Assembly: GCA_001017865.1 (NCBI GenBank)
Contig: LATQ01000001.1
Span: forward strand, 2,307,833 to 2,315,795
DNA length: 7,963 nucleotides
Direction of reading: 5' to 3'
Source of the DNA: Rhodococcus sp. IITR03
Lineage (GTDB): Bacteria > Actinomycetota > Actinomycetes > Mycobacteriales > Mycobacteriaceae
This document shows, one piece after another, positions 1 through 7,963 of this stretch (its first letter is position 1; each line of letters opens with the position of its first letter). The notes below the pieces were generated by a model that saw only the letters and a list, made by a program, of their open reading frames with translations, had not been told where the DNA came from and ran no database searches. A program made the translations under genes and the position numbers.

Positions 1-552
1 CCGCCGACCGCGGCCGCACCGTCTCGGAGAGTGCACTGCGCGAGGTGGGGCGCACCCTCAACGCCGCGCTGTCGGATCCCGGCATCGGGGAGCAGGTCCG
101 GCAGGGCCGACTCGACGCGATCGTCGAGTCCGACGGCTTCGGTGACCTGTCGGCGATGCCGCTCACCGTCGTCCGTGGCGGGTCCGAGGAGAAGGACGAG
201 GACGACAGAACGTCAGCGGACAGGACTGCGCGCAAGAGCAAGGGCGAGCGTGGACCCACGGAGCGCGAGAAGGCGGAGCAGGCGGCGCGCGACGCGGAGA
301 TCGACGAGGCCGCTGCCGCTCTCGACTCGGCTCACAGCGCGCCGAGGACGCCGCGCGAAGCCACCCTCGGCGGCAGAGCAGGAGCTGGCCCGTCACGAGG
401 AGGAGGTCGCCGAGCTCCGGGCGAAGCTCGAACACGCAGAGCAGCAACGCACCTTCGCGCGCCGCGCCGCCGCCGAGGCGAAGAAACGGGTGGTCGCCGC
501 CGAACGCGCCGTCTCGGCCGCCGAGGCCCACCTCGCCCGGACGAAGAACTGA
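1..552 (+). CDS. Conserved hypothetical coiled-coil protein, 3' part, frameshifted
   Basis: The start lies upstream of the window. The reading begins in the frame of position 3 with a segment containing VGRTLNAALSDPGIGEQVRQ, passes through an acidic, charged linker (GGSEEKDEDD), and ends in an Ala/Glu/Arg/Lys-rich stretch (AEQELARHEEEVAELRAKLE and following) typical of a coiled coil; the stop is TGA at 550-552. Two apparent one-base deletions break it. Near 334 the frame must step to one reading QRAEDAAR, and somewhere in 350-375 it must step again to reach the C-terminal helix. Each step is the same direction (a missing base) and restores heptad-like sequence. From memory it resembles the C-terminal half of a widespread actinobacterial hypothetical protein; I know no function. 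It ends 4 bases before the convergent phosphatase gene's stop. Confidence 0.6.
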   Translation, partial: PPTAAAPSRRVHCARWGAPSTPRCRIPASGSRSGRADSTRSSSPTASVTCRRCRSPSSVAGPRRRTRTTERQRTGLRARARASVDPRSARRRSRRRATRRSTRPLPLSTRLTARRGRRAKPPSAAEQELARHEEEVAELRAKLEHAEQQRTFARRAAAEAKKRVVAAERAVSAAEAHLARTKN

Positions 553-556
553 GCCG

Positions 557-995
557 TCAGGAGTGCGCCTTCGCGTGCACGACGAATTTGCGCTGCCAGG
601 GCGTCTCGACCGCGCGCGATGGTAGTGCCGCCGAACGAAGTCGACCGCCTCCTCCGGGGAGAGCCCGTCGAGGACGGCGAGGCACGCCAGTGCGGTGCCG
701 GTGCGGCCGCGTCCACGCCCGCACGCGATCTCCACGCGCTGTCTTCCCGCCCGGATCCACGCCTCGTACAGAATGGCGAGAGCGTCCTCCGGGTCGCGCG
801 GCGTGCGGAAGTCGGGCCAGTGGATCCACCGCGACTCCCACTCGAACGGTGCTGCCGGAGGGCGGCCGAGGAGATACACCCCGAAGTCGGGAAACGGCTC
901 GTCGAACACCGGTCTGCGCATCCCGCGTCCCCGCACGAGTCGGCCGGAGGCAGCTGCAGCACCCCGGTGTCTGCTGGATCCCACTCGCGTCGCAC
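557..995 (-). CDS. Protein-tyrosine-phosphatase-like protein, frameshifted
   Basis: Likely a small cytoplasmic phosphatase of the cysteine-dependent (CX5R) superfamily; substrate unknown. The restored protein is about 146 residues from a GTG at 995-993. It runs through WDPADTGVLQLP, then SGRLVRGRGMRRP, then a WPD tripeptide at about 60-62 (the general-acid loop in classical PTPs). The P-loop CGRGRGRTG follows, with nucleophile Cys92 and Arg98, and the C-terminus reads RRAVETPWQRKFV. The residue before the catalytic Cys is Ala where classical PTPs have His. Two one-base deletions are inferred: near 946-950 (LQLP into SGRLV) and in the CG run at 611-618 (RRHYH into RRAVETPWQ). A later internal ATG at 921-919 is possible but would drop conserved-looking N-terminal sequence. 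The gene is transcribed divergently from the Eis-like gene, and its stop is 4 bases from the preceding convergent gene. Confidence 0.8.
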
Positions 996-1007
996 GCTGG
1001 AAACCTA
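996..1007 (-). promoter_or_regulatory. Candidate leaderless -10 element of the phosphatase gene
   Basis: On the minus strand TAGGTT (1007-1002) is followed by six bases, TCCAGC, and then the GTG start at 995. TANNNT about six bases before a start codon is the usual geometry for leaderless transcripts in actinobacteria, because transcription then begins at or next to the start codon. No Shine-Dalgarno is seen before this GTG. No good -35 was recognised. Confidence 0.45.
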
Positions 1008-1070
1008 CCCGCCCGGAGCCGGTGTACCGAACGTCACGGCCGTTCACCCGCGGTGCAAGTTCGCGGTCGA

Positions 1071-1082
1071 TAGTGTCGTTCC
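1071..1082 (+). promoter_or_regulatory. Candidate leaderless -10 element of the Eis-like gene
   Basis: TAGTGT (1071-1076) is followed by CGTTCC and then the ATG at 1083; the overlapping GATAGT (1069-1074) could equally serve as the -10. No purine-rich ribosome binding site precedes the ATG, which supports a leaderless message. No clear -35 was found at normal spacing. Confidence 0.45.
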
Positions 1083-2312
1083 ATGGGTGAGCGAACGGAA
1101 CCGGAGATCAGAGTTCTCGAGTCGGAAGCCGAATTGCGGGAGGCGTCCGCGCTGTTCCGCACGGCGATGGTGGGTCTGCCGTCGTGGCCCGAGGTTCCCG
1201 ACGGGACTGTGAGCCGCTACCTCGAGGCCGGCCGCACGTGGGGTGCCTTCCTCGACGGCATGCTCGTCGGGACAGTCGACGCCACGAGCGGAAATCTCAC
1301 CCTGCCCGGCGGCGCCCGGGTGCCGCATGCGGCGGTCACCCACATCGGTGTGCTGCCCACCCATACGCGTCGCGGCGTGATCTCCGGACTCGTGCATCGC
1401 CAGCTGAGCGACGCGCGGGACCGCGGCGAGATCCTCGCGACGCTGCGTGCCTCCGAAGCGACCATCTACGGCCGGTTCGGTTACGGCGTCGCCTCGACCT
1501 CGGTGTCCGTCGACGTCGACGTGCGTGGTGCCGCACTGCGTCCCGACGTGCCCGAGTCCGGAACGGTGCGTCTGCTGACCTATCCGGATGCGTGGGACGT
1601 GCTGGCGCAGATCCATTCCCGTCATCTGCCGCCGCGCCCCGGCATGATCGATCGGTCGGAGTACTGGTGGAACTCGCGCCGATGGCGGGCCGACTCGCTC
1701 ACCGATCCGATGTACGTGGCGGTGCACGGCGAACCGGGGCAGGAGGACGGTTTCGTCCGGTACCACCCCGTCGACACGCAGGCGTGGTTCACCAGCCGCA
1801 ACCGCACCGTCGTGGTCGACGACTTCTTCGCCCCGTCACCCGCGGCATATGCCGGCCTGGTCCGGTTCCTGCTCGACCTCGATCTCGTCGACACCCTGCG
1901 GTTCGCGGCACTTCCGCAGGACGACCAGCTCCCACTCATGCTCGGCGACGCGCGTGCCGTGCATTTCCGCTCGGTTTCGGACGAGACGTGGTTGCGCATC
2001 CTCGACCTCGATCGGGCGCTGTCGGCGCGGAGTTATCGAGGGTTCGGCTCGGTGAGCGTGGAGGTGACCGATCGGCTGCTGACGGACAACGCCGGTGTCT
2101 TCGAGATCTCCGCCGACGGCGTGGCGCGCACCGCGGGACCGGCCGACCTGACGATCGACATCGCCGACCTCGGTGCGCTCCTGCTCGGCCGGCATGGCTG
2201 GCACCGGATGGTCGACGCGGGTCGCGCCCGGGTGCACCGACCGGACGCCGTAGACACCGCTGACCTGCTGTTCTCCTGGCCCCAGGCACCCTTCTCGGGG
2301 ACCTCCTTCTGA
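1083..2312 (+). CDS. eis: Eis-family GNAT N-acetyltransferase (intact)
   Basis: An acetyl-CoA-dependent N-acetyltransferase of 409 residues, close to the 402 of M. tuberculosis Eis. Eis proteins acetylate amines on aminoglycosides, and on protein or peptide lysines, in the cytoplasm or as exported enzymes. Expected architecture is a GNAT domain (about 8-150), a degenerate second GNAT domain (about 155-290) and an SCP2-like C-terminal domain. Visible hallmarks are the acetyl-CoA-binding turn THTRRGVISGL (92-102), the IYGRFGYG motif (128-135) whose first Tyr, Y129, aligns with catalytic Tyr126 of M. tuberculosis Eis, and a C-terminal PFSGTSF ending in Phe. The terminal carboxylate of Eis is known to act in catalysis. 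This is one of only two full-length genes here without a frameshift. ATG at 1083 is chosen because the reading begins cleanly there behind a TANNNT hexamer. Family membership is firm; natural substrate and any drug-modifying activity are not deducible. Confidence 0.88.
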   Translation: MGERTEPEIRVLESEAELREASALFRTAMVGLPSWPEVPDGTVSRYLEAGRTWGAFLDGMLVGTVDATSGNLTLPGGARVPHAAVTHIGVLPTHTRRGVISGLVHRQLSDARDRGEILATLRASEATIYGRFGYGVASTSVSVDVDVRGAALRPDVPESGTVRLLTYPDAWDVLAQIHSRHLPPRPGMIDRSEYWWNSRRWRADSLTDPMYVAVHGEPGQEDGFVRYHPVDTQAWFTSRNRTVVVDDFFAPSPAAYAGLVRFLLDLDLVDTLRFAALPQDDQLPLMLGDARAVHFRSVSDETWLRILDLDRALSARSYRGFGSVSVEVTDRLLTDNAGVFEISADGVARTAGPADLTIDIADLGALLLGRHGWHRMVDAGRARVHRPDAVDTADLLFSWPQAPFSGTSF

Positions 2313-3779
<1,467 letters not shown>

Positions 3780-3783
<4 letters not shown>

Positions 3784-4730
3784 CCGCCGTCGAATCGAAA
3801 CCGACCGACGAGACCCCGAAGGAACCGTCGGCGAAGACGAAACCAGCGCTGTCCGAGGGGAAGAAGGCCGAGCGACGACTCGGTCTGCTGCTCGTCGCGC
3901 CCGCCGCGATCGTGATGCTCGCCGTGACGGCCTATCCGGTGGGATACGCCGTCTGGCTCAGTCTGCAACGCTACGATCTGCGCTTCCCCGACGAGCGCCG
4001 GTTCGTCGGGCTGTCGAACTACATCGCGGTGCTCAGCGACGAATTCTGGTGGCAGGCCTTCATCGTCACCTCGCTCGTCACCCTGGTCTCCGTCGCGATC
4101 GAGTTCGTACTGGGCCTCGCGATCGCACTCGTCATGCACCGCACGATCGTCGGCAAGGGCATCGTGCGCACGGTGGTGCTGATCCCGTACGGCATCGTCA
4201 CCGTCGCCGCCGCCTACAGCTGGTACTACGCGTGGACCCCTGGCACGGGCTATCTCGCGAACCTGCTGCCCGACGGCAGCGCCCCGCTCACCGATCAGAT
4301 CCCGTCCCTGGCGATCATCGTGCTCGCCGAGGTGTGGAAGACCACGCCGTTCATGGCGCTGCTGCTCCTCGCCGGCCTCGCGCTCGTCCCCGACGATCTG
4401 CTCAAGGCGGCGCAGGTCGACGGTGCCGGGGCATGGACACGTCTGGTGCGGATCATCGTTCCGTTGATGAAACCGGCGATCCTCGTCGCCCTGCTCTTCC
4501 GCACGCTCGACGCCTTCCGTATCTTCGACAACATCTACGTCCTCACCCGCGGCGCCAACGGCACCGGGTCGGTGTCGATCCTCGGTTACGACAACCTGTT
4601 CCGGGCCTTCAACCTCGGCATCGGGTCGGCGATCAGCGTCCTGATCTTCCTGTGCGTCGCGATCATCGCGTTCGTGTTCATCAAGTTGTTCGGTGCATCC
4701 GCGCCCGGCTCGGACGAAGGGGGCCGATGA
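3780..4730 (+). CDS. sugA: Trehalose ABC transporter permease SugA (intact)
   Basis: Integral membrane permease, 316 residues, of the MalF-like carbohydrate-uptake (CUT1) group; it pairs with SugB to form the trehalose channel. A charged cytoplasmic N-terminus (1-33) precedes about six hydrophobic segments, near 35-62, 92-118, 128-150, 175-205, 230-245 and 284-303. The cytoplasmic EAA loop, which docks on the ATPase, is visible at about 208-232 ([15 protein letters not shown] followed by IIVPLMKP). The GTG start at 3780-3782 overlaps the lpqY stop (GTGA), with GGAAGGA at 3765-3771 eight bases upstream, so translation is probably coupled to lpqY. M. tuberculosis SugA is of similar length (about 307). 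No frameshift is seen. Confidence 0.9.
4716..4723 (+). promoter_or_regulatory. Ribosome binding site deciding the sugB start
   Basis: GAAGGGGG at the end of sugA sits three bases before ATG 4727 and six before the adjacent in-frame ATG 4730. Spacing favours 4730, while the ATGA overlap with the sugA stop favours coupling at 4727. The two differ by one Met. Confidence 0.6.
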
Positions 4731-5559
4731 TGGCCGAGACCAGAAAACGGACCCTGTCGTGGTCGGCGGTGAACCTGATTGTCCTGCTCTACGCACTCGT
4801 CCCGGTGCTGTGGATCGCGAGCCTGTCGTTCAAGCCGCCCGGCACCATCCAGGACGGCCGGTTCATCCCGCAGCAGTGGACGCTGGACAACTACCGCGGC
4901 ATCTTCCGCACCGACGCGTTCACGAGCGCCTGATCAACTCCATCGGCATCGGCCTGATCGCCACGGTCATCGCGGTGATCCTCGGGACGATGGCGGCCTA
5001 CGCGATCGCCCGGCTCGACTTCCCCGGTAAGAAGATCCTGGTAGGTGTGGCGCTGCTCATCGCGATGTTCCCCCAGATCTCGCTCGTCAGCCCGCTGTTC
5101 GAGATCATGCGCGGACTCGGACTGTTCGACACGTGGGCGGCGCTGATCCTGCCGTACATCACCTTCTCGCTGCCGCTCGCGATCTACACCTTGTCGGCCT
5201 TCTTCAAGGAGATCCCGTGGGAACTCGAGAAGGCCGCGAAGATGGACGGCGCGACACCGGGGCAGGCGTTCCGGAAGGTCGTGGCCCCGCTCGCCGCTCC
5301 CGGCATCATCACGGCGGCGATCCTGGTGTTCATCTTCTGCTGGAACGACCTGCTGTTCGCGATCTCGCTGACCTCCACCGAGCGGTCCATCACCGCACCG
5401 GCCGCGATCGCGAACTTCACGGGTGCATCGCAGTTCGAGGAACCGACCGGGTCGATCGCGGCGGCGGCCGTCGTCATCACGATCCCGATCATCGTGTTCG
5501 TCCTGATCTTCCAACGTCGAATCGTCGCCGGACTGACCTCCGGCGCAGTGAAGGGATAA
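4727..5559 (+). CDS. sugB: Trehalose ABC transporter permease SugB, frameshifted
   Basis: Second integral membrane subunit of the importer, of the MalG-like CUT1 permease type. The restored length is about 277 residues (M. tuberculosis SugB: about 274). The first membrane segment is at about 12-35, followed by the [11 protein letters not shown] and NYRGIF region typical of this family. Further segments lie near 70-95, 101-122, 136-158, 192-215 and 241-265. The EAA loop is at about 167-192 ([20 protein letters not shown] followed by APLAAP). One one-base deletion is inferred at 4930/4931. As written a TGA follows FTSA, and restoring one C (CTG) reads [12 protein letters not shown] straight into the rest of the permease. 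It overlaps the sugA stop (ATGA) and ends TAA five bases before the sugC start. Confidence 0.88.
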
Positions 5560-5564
5560 CTACC

Positions 5565-6729
5565 GTGGCCGAGATCGTGCTCGACAAGGTGACGAAGGAA
5601 TATCCGGACGGAGCGAAGGCCGTCAGCGACGTGGATCTCGAGATCGCCGACGGCGAGTTCATCATCCTCGTCGGCCCGTCCGGGTGCGGAAAATCCACGA
5701 CGCTCAACATGATCGCCGGCCTCGAGGACATCTCCGACGGCGAACTGCGCATCGCCGGGGAACGTGTCAACGAGCGGGCACCGAAGGACCGCGACATCGC
5801 GATGGTCTTCCAGTCCTACGCGCTGTATCCGCACATGTCGGTGCGCGACAACATCGCGTTCCCGCTCACCCTCGCGAAGGTGTCCAAGGACGAGATCGCC
5901 CGCAAGGTCGACGAGGCGGCCCGGATCCTCGATCTCACACAGCATCTCGACCGCAAGCCCGCCAACCTGTCGGGCGGTCAGCGGCAACGCGTGGCCATGG
6001 GTCGTGCGATCGTGCGCAGCCCCAAGGCGTTCCTCATGGACGAGCCGCTGTCGAATCTCGACGCGAAGCTACGCGTGCAGATGCGCACCGAGATCGCGCG
6101 CCTGCAGAAGCGTCTCGGCACCACCACGGTGTACGTCACCCACGACCAGACCGAGGCGATGACGCTGGGCGATCGCGTCGTCGTGATGCGCGGCGGTTCG
6201 TGCAGCAGGTCGGGGCGCCGCAGGAGTTGTACGACCATCCGCAGAACCTGTTCGTCGCCGGCTTCATCGGGTCACCGTCGATGAACTTCGTTCCGGGGCA
6301 GATCGAGAACGGTTCGATCCGCACCTCGTTCGGCGAGTTCCGGTTGCCCGACGAGCGGTGGGAGACCGTGCGCCGCAACAATCCGTCGCGCGAGGTGGTC
6401 GTCGGTATCCGTCCGGAGCACTTCGAGGACGCCGACCTGCTCGACCCGACCCAACGGGAGACGGGCGTGACCTTCTCCGCCGAGGTCGACGTGCTCGAGT
6501 CGATGGGTTCCGACAAGTTCGCGTACTTCACGGCCGAGGGGCCGGGTGTGCACTCGAAGGACCTCGACGAACTCGCCGCCGACGCCGGCGCCGACATGTC
6601 GCCGAATCGCTGGTCGCGCGGTTGTCGGTGGAATCGCAGGCCACCAAGGGCGGGACCGTGCAGTTGTGGTTCGACCCGGCGAAGATCGCGCTGTTCGATC
6701 AGGAGACCGGCGCGAACGTCACCCTCTGA
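5565..6729 (+). CDS. sugC: Trehalose ABC transporter ATP-binding protein SugC, frameshifted
   Basis: Cytoplasmic ATPase of the MalK/UgpC type that powers trehalose import. The restored length is about 388 residues (M. tuberculosis SugC: 393). All nucleotide-binding motifs are present: Walker [10 protein letters not shown] (37-45), Q-loop Gln83, signature LSGGQ (135-139), Walker B FLMDEP with Asp159/Glu160, D-loop SNLD (163-166) and H-loop His193. After [20 protein letters not shown] comes the C-terminal OB/TOBE regulatory domain, including GIRPEHF (281-287) and a final [14 protein letters not shown]. Two one-base deletions are inferred: near 6198 (VMRGG into VQQVGAPQ) and near 6600 (DAGADMS into AESLVARL). 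Both lie outside the nucleotide-binding motifs. The GTG start at 5565 has AAGGGA (5551-5556) eight bases upstream, overlapping the end of sugB. It is the last gene of the operon, followed at once by a hairpin. Confidence 0.92.
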
Positions 6730-6738
6730 CAAACCGAC

Positions 6739-6780
6739 TTCGGTGGATCCGACCCGGAAGGCGGGGCCGGATCCACCGAA
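6739..6780. terminator. Bidirectional hairpin terminator between sugC and the ParB-like gene
   Basis: TTCGGTGGATCC (6739-6750) is perfectly repeated in inverse as GGATCCACCGAA (6769-6780). One more G-C pair (6751/6768) and an inner CCC/GGG (6753-6755 with 6764-6766) extend the stem after a one-base mismatch. It starts 9 bases after the sugC stop and ends 4 bases before the convergent gene's stop, so it can serve both strands. There is no long T-run, only a short TTTGT on the minus-strand exit side, which is common in high-GC actinobacteria. Confidence 0.75.
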
Positions 6781-6784
6781 TTCG

Positions 6785-7627
6785 TCAGCGGGGTGCGCGG
6801 CTGCGGAGTTCGTCGACGATCTCCTCGCTCCACACGTGCCGCCGCACGAGTCGGTACCGCTCGCTCGCGATCCACAGATACACCTCGGCGTCGGTGCGTG
6901 AGCGCAGCATTCCCGCTTCGCGGGCCATCGCGACGACGGGGACGAACTCCTCCTCGTACCAGCGACGCGCGACCTCCTCGCGGGTGAGGTACTCGCCGAG
7001 ATCCTGCATGAGCCGGAAACCCCACGCCTCGACGGCCTCGGCCAGTTCGGCGTACCCCCACGGGTCGGACACGCGGATCGCGTCCTGCTCGGCGCCGTGC
7101 AGGGGGACGCGGCCGAGGAACATCCGGAAGTGGTCCTTGCGCACGAGATCGGGACGGGCCTGATGCCCTCCGCGGGCACCTTCGTGGTGATCTCGGTGAC
7201 GTAGGCGTCGATCGTGTGATCGCCCTGCGCGTAGGCGATCGACACGCGGTGGTGCCCGTCCTGCACGAAGTGCATCGGCCCCACCCGGTACACGGAGATC
7301 GGCGGTATGGCCTCGCCGCGGCGCCGCGCGGCCGCGATGCGTTCCCAGCGTGCGACGCAACGCGCCGAGGTGGGGCGGAAACGCCGGTCGAAGTCGTCGG
7401 CGCGGTCGACGCTGCGACGATCGAGCGACCTCGATGATCTGCAACCCGAGTCGCCGCTCACCGAGGCGTCCGAGGGCGGCGACGACGTCGTCGAAGGGCA
7501 GCACCGTGTTGACGTCGGCCGGTTCGCGGCGCAGCCATGCGATGAGCCGGGCGTACTCGGCGCGCCGGCGTTGCCGGGCGAAATCGTCGCCGGCATCGGA
7601 GACCGGAAAACCGGTGTCGCGAGCCAC
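6785..7627 (-). CDS. ParB N-terminal-fold (ParB/sulfiredoxin-like) protein of unknown role, frameshifted
   Basis: The restored protein is about 281 residues from a GTG at 7627-7625 to the TGA at 6787-6785. The N-terminus (VARDTGFPVSDAGDDFARQR) leads to LPFDDVVAALGRLGERRLGL. The core then reads SIVGSVDRADDFDRRFRP, IPPISVYRVGPMHFVQDGHH and RVSIA; DGHHR at about 124-128 is the ParB/Srx-fold signature. The rest is mostly helical and charged (WGYAELAEAVEAWGFR, EEVARRWYEEEFVPVVAM, WSEEIVDELR). It matches, from memory, actinobacterial proteins annotated as ParB-like or chromosome-partitioning. It lacks a partner ParA here and is unlikely to be the chromosomal ParB. Three one-base deletions are inferred, near 7425 and 7414 (either side of SIV) and near 7162 (AEGI into ARPDLVRKDHF). 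Whether it binds DNA or nucleotide cannot be told. It is convergent with sugC and divergent from the SUFU gene. Confidence 0.75.
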   Translation of the reverse strand: MARDTGFPVSDAGDDFARQRRRAEYARLIAWLRREPADVNTVLPFDDVVAALGRLGERRLGLQIIEVARSSQRRPRRRLRPAFPPHLGALRRTLGTHRGRAAPRRGHTADLRVPGGADALRAGRAPPRVDRLRAGRSHDRRLRHRDHHEGARGGHQARPDLVRKDHFRMFLGRVPLHGAEQDAIRVSDPWGYAELAEAVEAWGFRLMQDLGEYLTREEVARRWYEEEFVPVVAMAREAGMLRSRTDAEVYLWIASERYRLVRRHVWSEEIVDELRSRAPR

Positions 7628-7639
7628 GCTTCGACGGTA
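7628..7639 (-). promoter_or_regulatory. Candidate leaderless -10 element of the ParB-like gene
   Basis: On the minus strand TACCGT (7639-7634) is followed by CGAAGC and then GTG at 7627. The only purine stretch is GAAG, two bases from the start, too close for a normal ribosome binding site. The hexamer is GC-rich and would be unconvincing alone; it gains weight from identical spacing at the other single-gene units here. Confidence 0.35.
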
Positions 7640-7687
7640 CCGGGCGGTGCACAGGTCCGGGTGGGAACGCATGTGCGGGACGGGGAC

Positions 7688-7699
7688 TACATTGCAGGG
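7688..7699 (+). promoter_or_regulatory. Candidate leaderless -10 element of the SUFU-domain gene
   Basis: TACATT (7688-7693) is followed by GCAGGG and then GTG at 7700. The AGGG directly abuts the start codon, too close for a normal Shine-Dalgarno, so a leaderless message is favoured. No clear -35 was seen. Confidence 0.42.
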
Positions 7700-7963
7700 G
7701 TGACCGACGCAGTTCTCGCCACCGTCCGCAGCCACCTCACCGAGCATCTGACCGCGCCGGGTGATCCGGATCCGGAATCGGCGTCGGTGACCTTCCTCGG
7801 TCTCGAACCGATCGAGGTCCTCCGATTCCGCGGCGCCGAACTCCTGCGGTACGCGACCCTGGGATGTTCCCGGCACCCGATGGGCGACCCGACCGACATG
7901 GTGGCCGACCCGACGCGCGGGCCGGCGGGCCGAACTGGTTCTCAGCCTGCGCGACGACGACGG
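7700..7963 (+). CDS. SUFU (suppressor of fused) domain protein, 5' part, frameshifted
   Basis: The protein begins MTDAVLATVRSHLTEHLTAP from a GTG at 7700 and continues SVTFLGLEPIEVLRFRGAEL, RYATLGCSRHPMGDP and TDMVADPTRGP. The ATLGCSRHPMGDP block matches what I recall of actinobacterial SUFU-domain proteins; their bacterial function is not established. Near 7925 one extra G appears. Removing it turns the reading into PRAELVLSLRDDD, which continues the family pattern, while the frame as written gives a low-complexity tail. Two deletions would also explain it, but one insertion is simpler. The gene runs off the right edge, and its start is 72 bases from the divergent ParB-like gene. Confidence 0.6.
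   Translation, partial: MTDAVLATVRSHLTEHLTAPGDPDPESASVTFLGLEPIEVLRFRGAELLRYATLGCSRHPMGDPTDMVADPTRGPAGRTGSQPARRRR

Noticed and set aside
163..1047. A 294-codon open frame on the minus strand running through the phosphatase gene into gene 1
   Set aside because: Only its middle section is phosphatase-like. The rest is low-complexity Arg/Pro/Ala shadow translation, and the true gene changes frame near 946-950 and in 611-618.
6136..7596. A 486-codon minus-strand open frame covering both the ParB-like gene and the 3' half of sugC
   Set aside because: Only about 83 codons (7413-7165) read as the ParB-like protein. The remainder is antisense to sugC and Ser/Arg/Pro-rich, and it is open merely because of high GC content.

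Overview
The window is high-GC DNA, rich in G/C-ending codons, with GTG starts. It carries a mycolic-acid-actinobacterium gene set and most resembles Rhodococcus or a close relative; the genus is inferred from remembered protein similarity. It is an ordinary chromosomal region of housekeeping, transport and conserved unknown genes. I see no phage, transposon, CRISPR, rRNA or tRNA signal, and no previously undescribed system.

Layout. Positions 1-552 (+) hold the 3' end of a charged coiled-coil protein of unknown function. It converges, with 4 bases between stops, on a small protein-tyrosine-phosphatase-like gene at 557-995 (-). An 87-base divergent promoter region separates that from an intact Eis-family N-acetyltransferase at 1083-2312 (+). 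After 114 non-coding bases comes a four-gene operon at 2427-6729 (+) matching lpqY-sugA-sugB-sugC, the mycobacterial trehalose importer: a binding lipoprotein, two permeases and an ATPase. It ends at a perfect 12-bp-arm hairpin at 6739-6780, shared with a convergent gene for a ParB-fold protein at 6785-7627 (-). A 72-base divergent promoter region then leads to a SUFU-domain gene at 7700 (+) that runs off the window.

How the genes work together. LpqY would capture trehalose outside the membrane, SugA and SugB would form the channel, and SugC would power import. In mycobacteria this recovers trehalose released when trehalose monomycolate donates its mycolate to the cell wall. The other genes are separate single units with no evident link to the transporter.

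Two patterns run through the window. First, six of the eight genes are interrupted by single-base frameshifts. I count twelve apparent one-base deletions and one insertion, each restoring a family-like protein when corrected. This looks like sequencing or assembly error, not gene decay, so coordinates below span whole restored genes. Second, all four single-unit genes whose 5' ends are visible have a TANNNT hexamer exactly six bases before the start codon and no convincing Shine-Dalgarno. That is the arrangement of leaderless actinobacterial transcripts. The transporter operon instead has a leader and normal ribosome binding sites.
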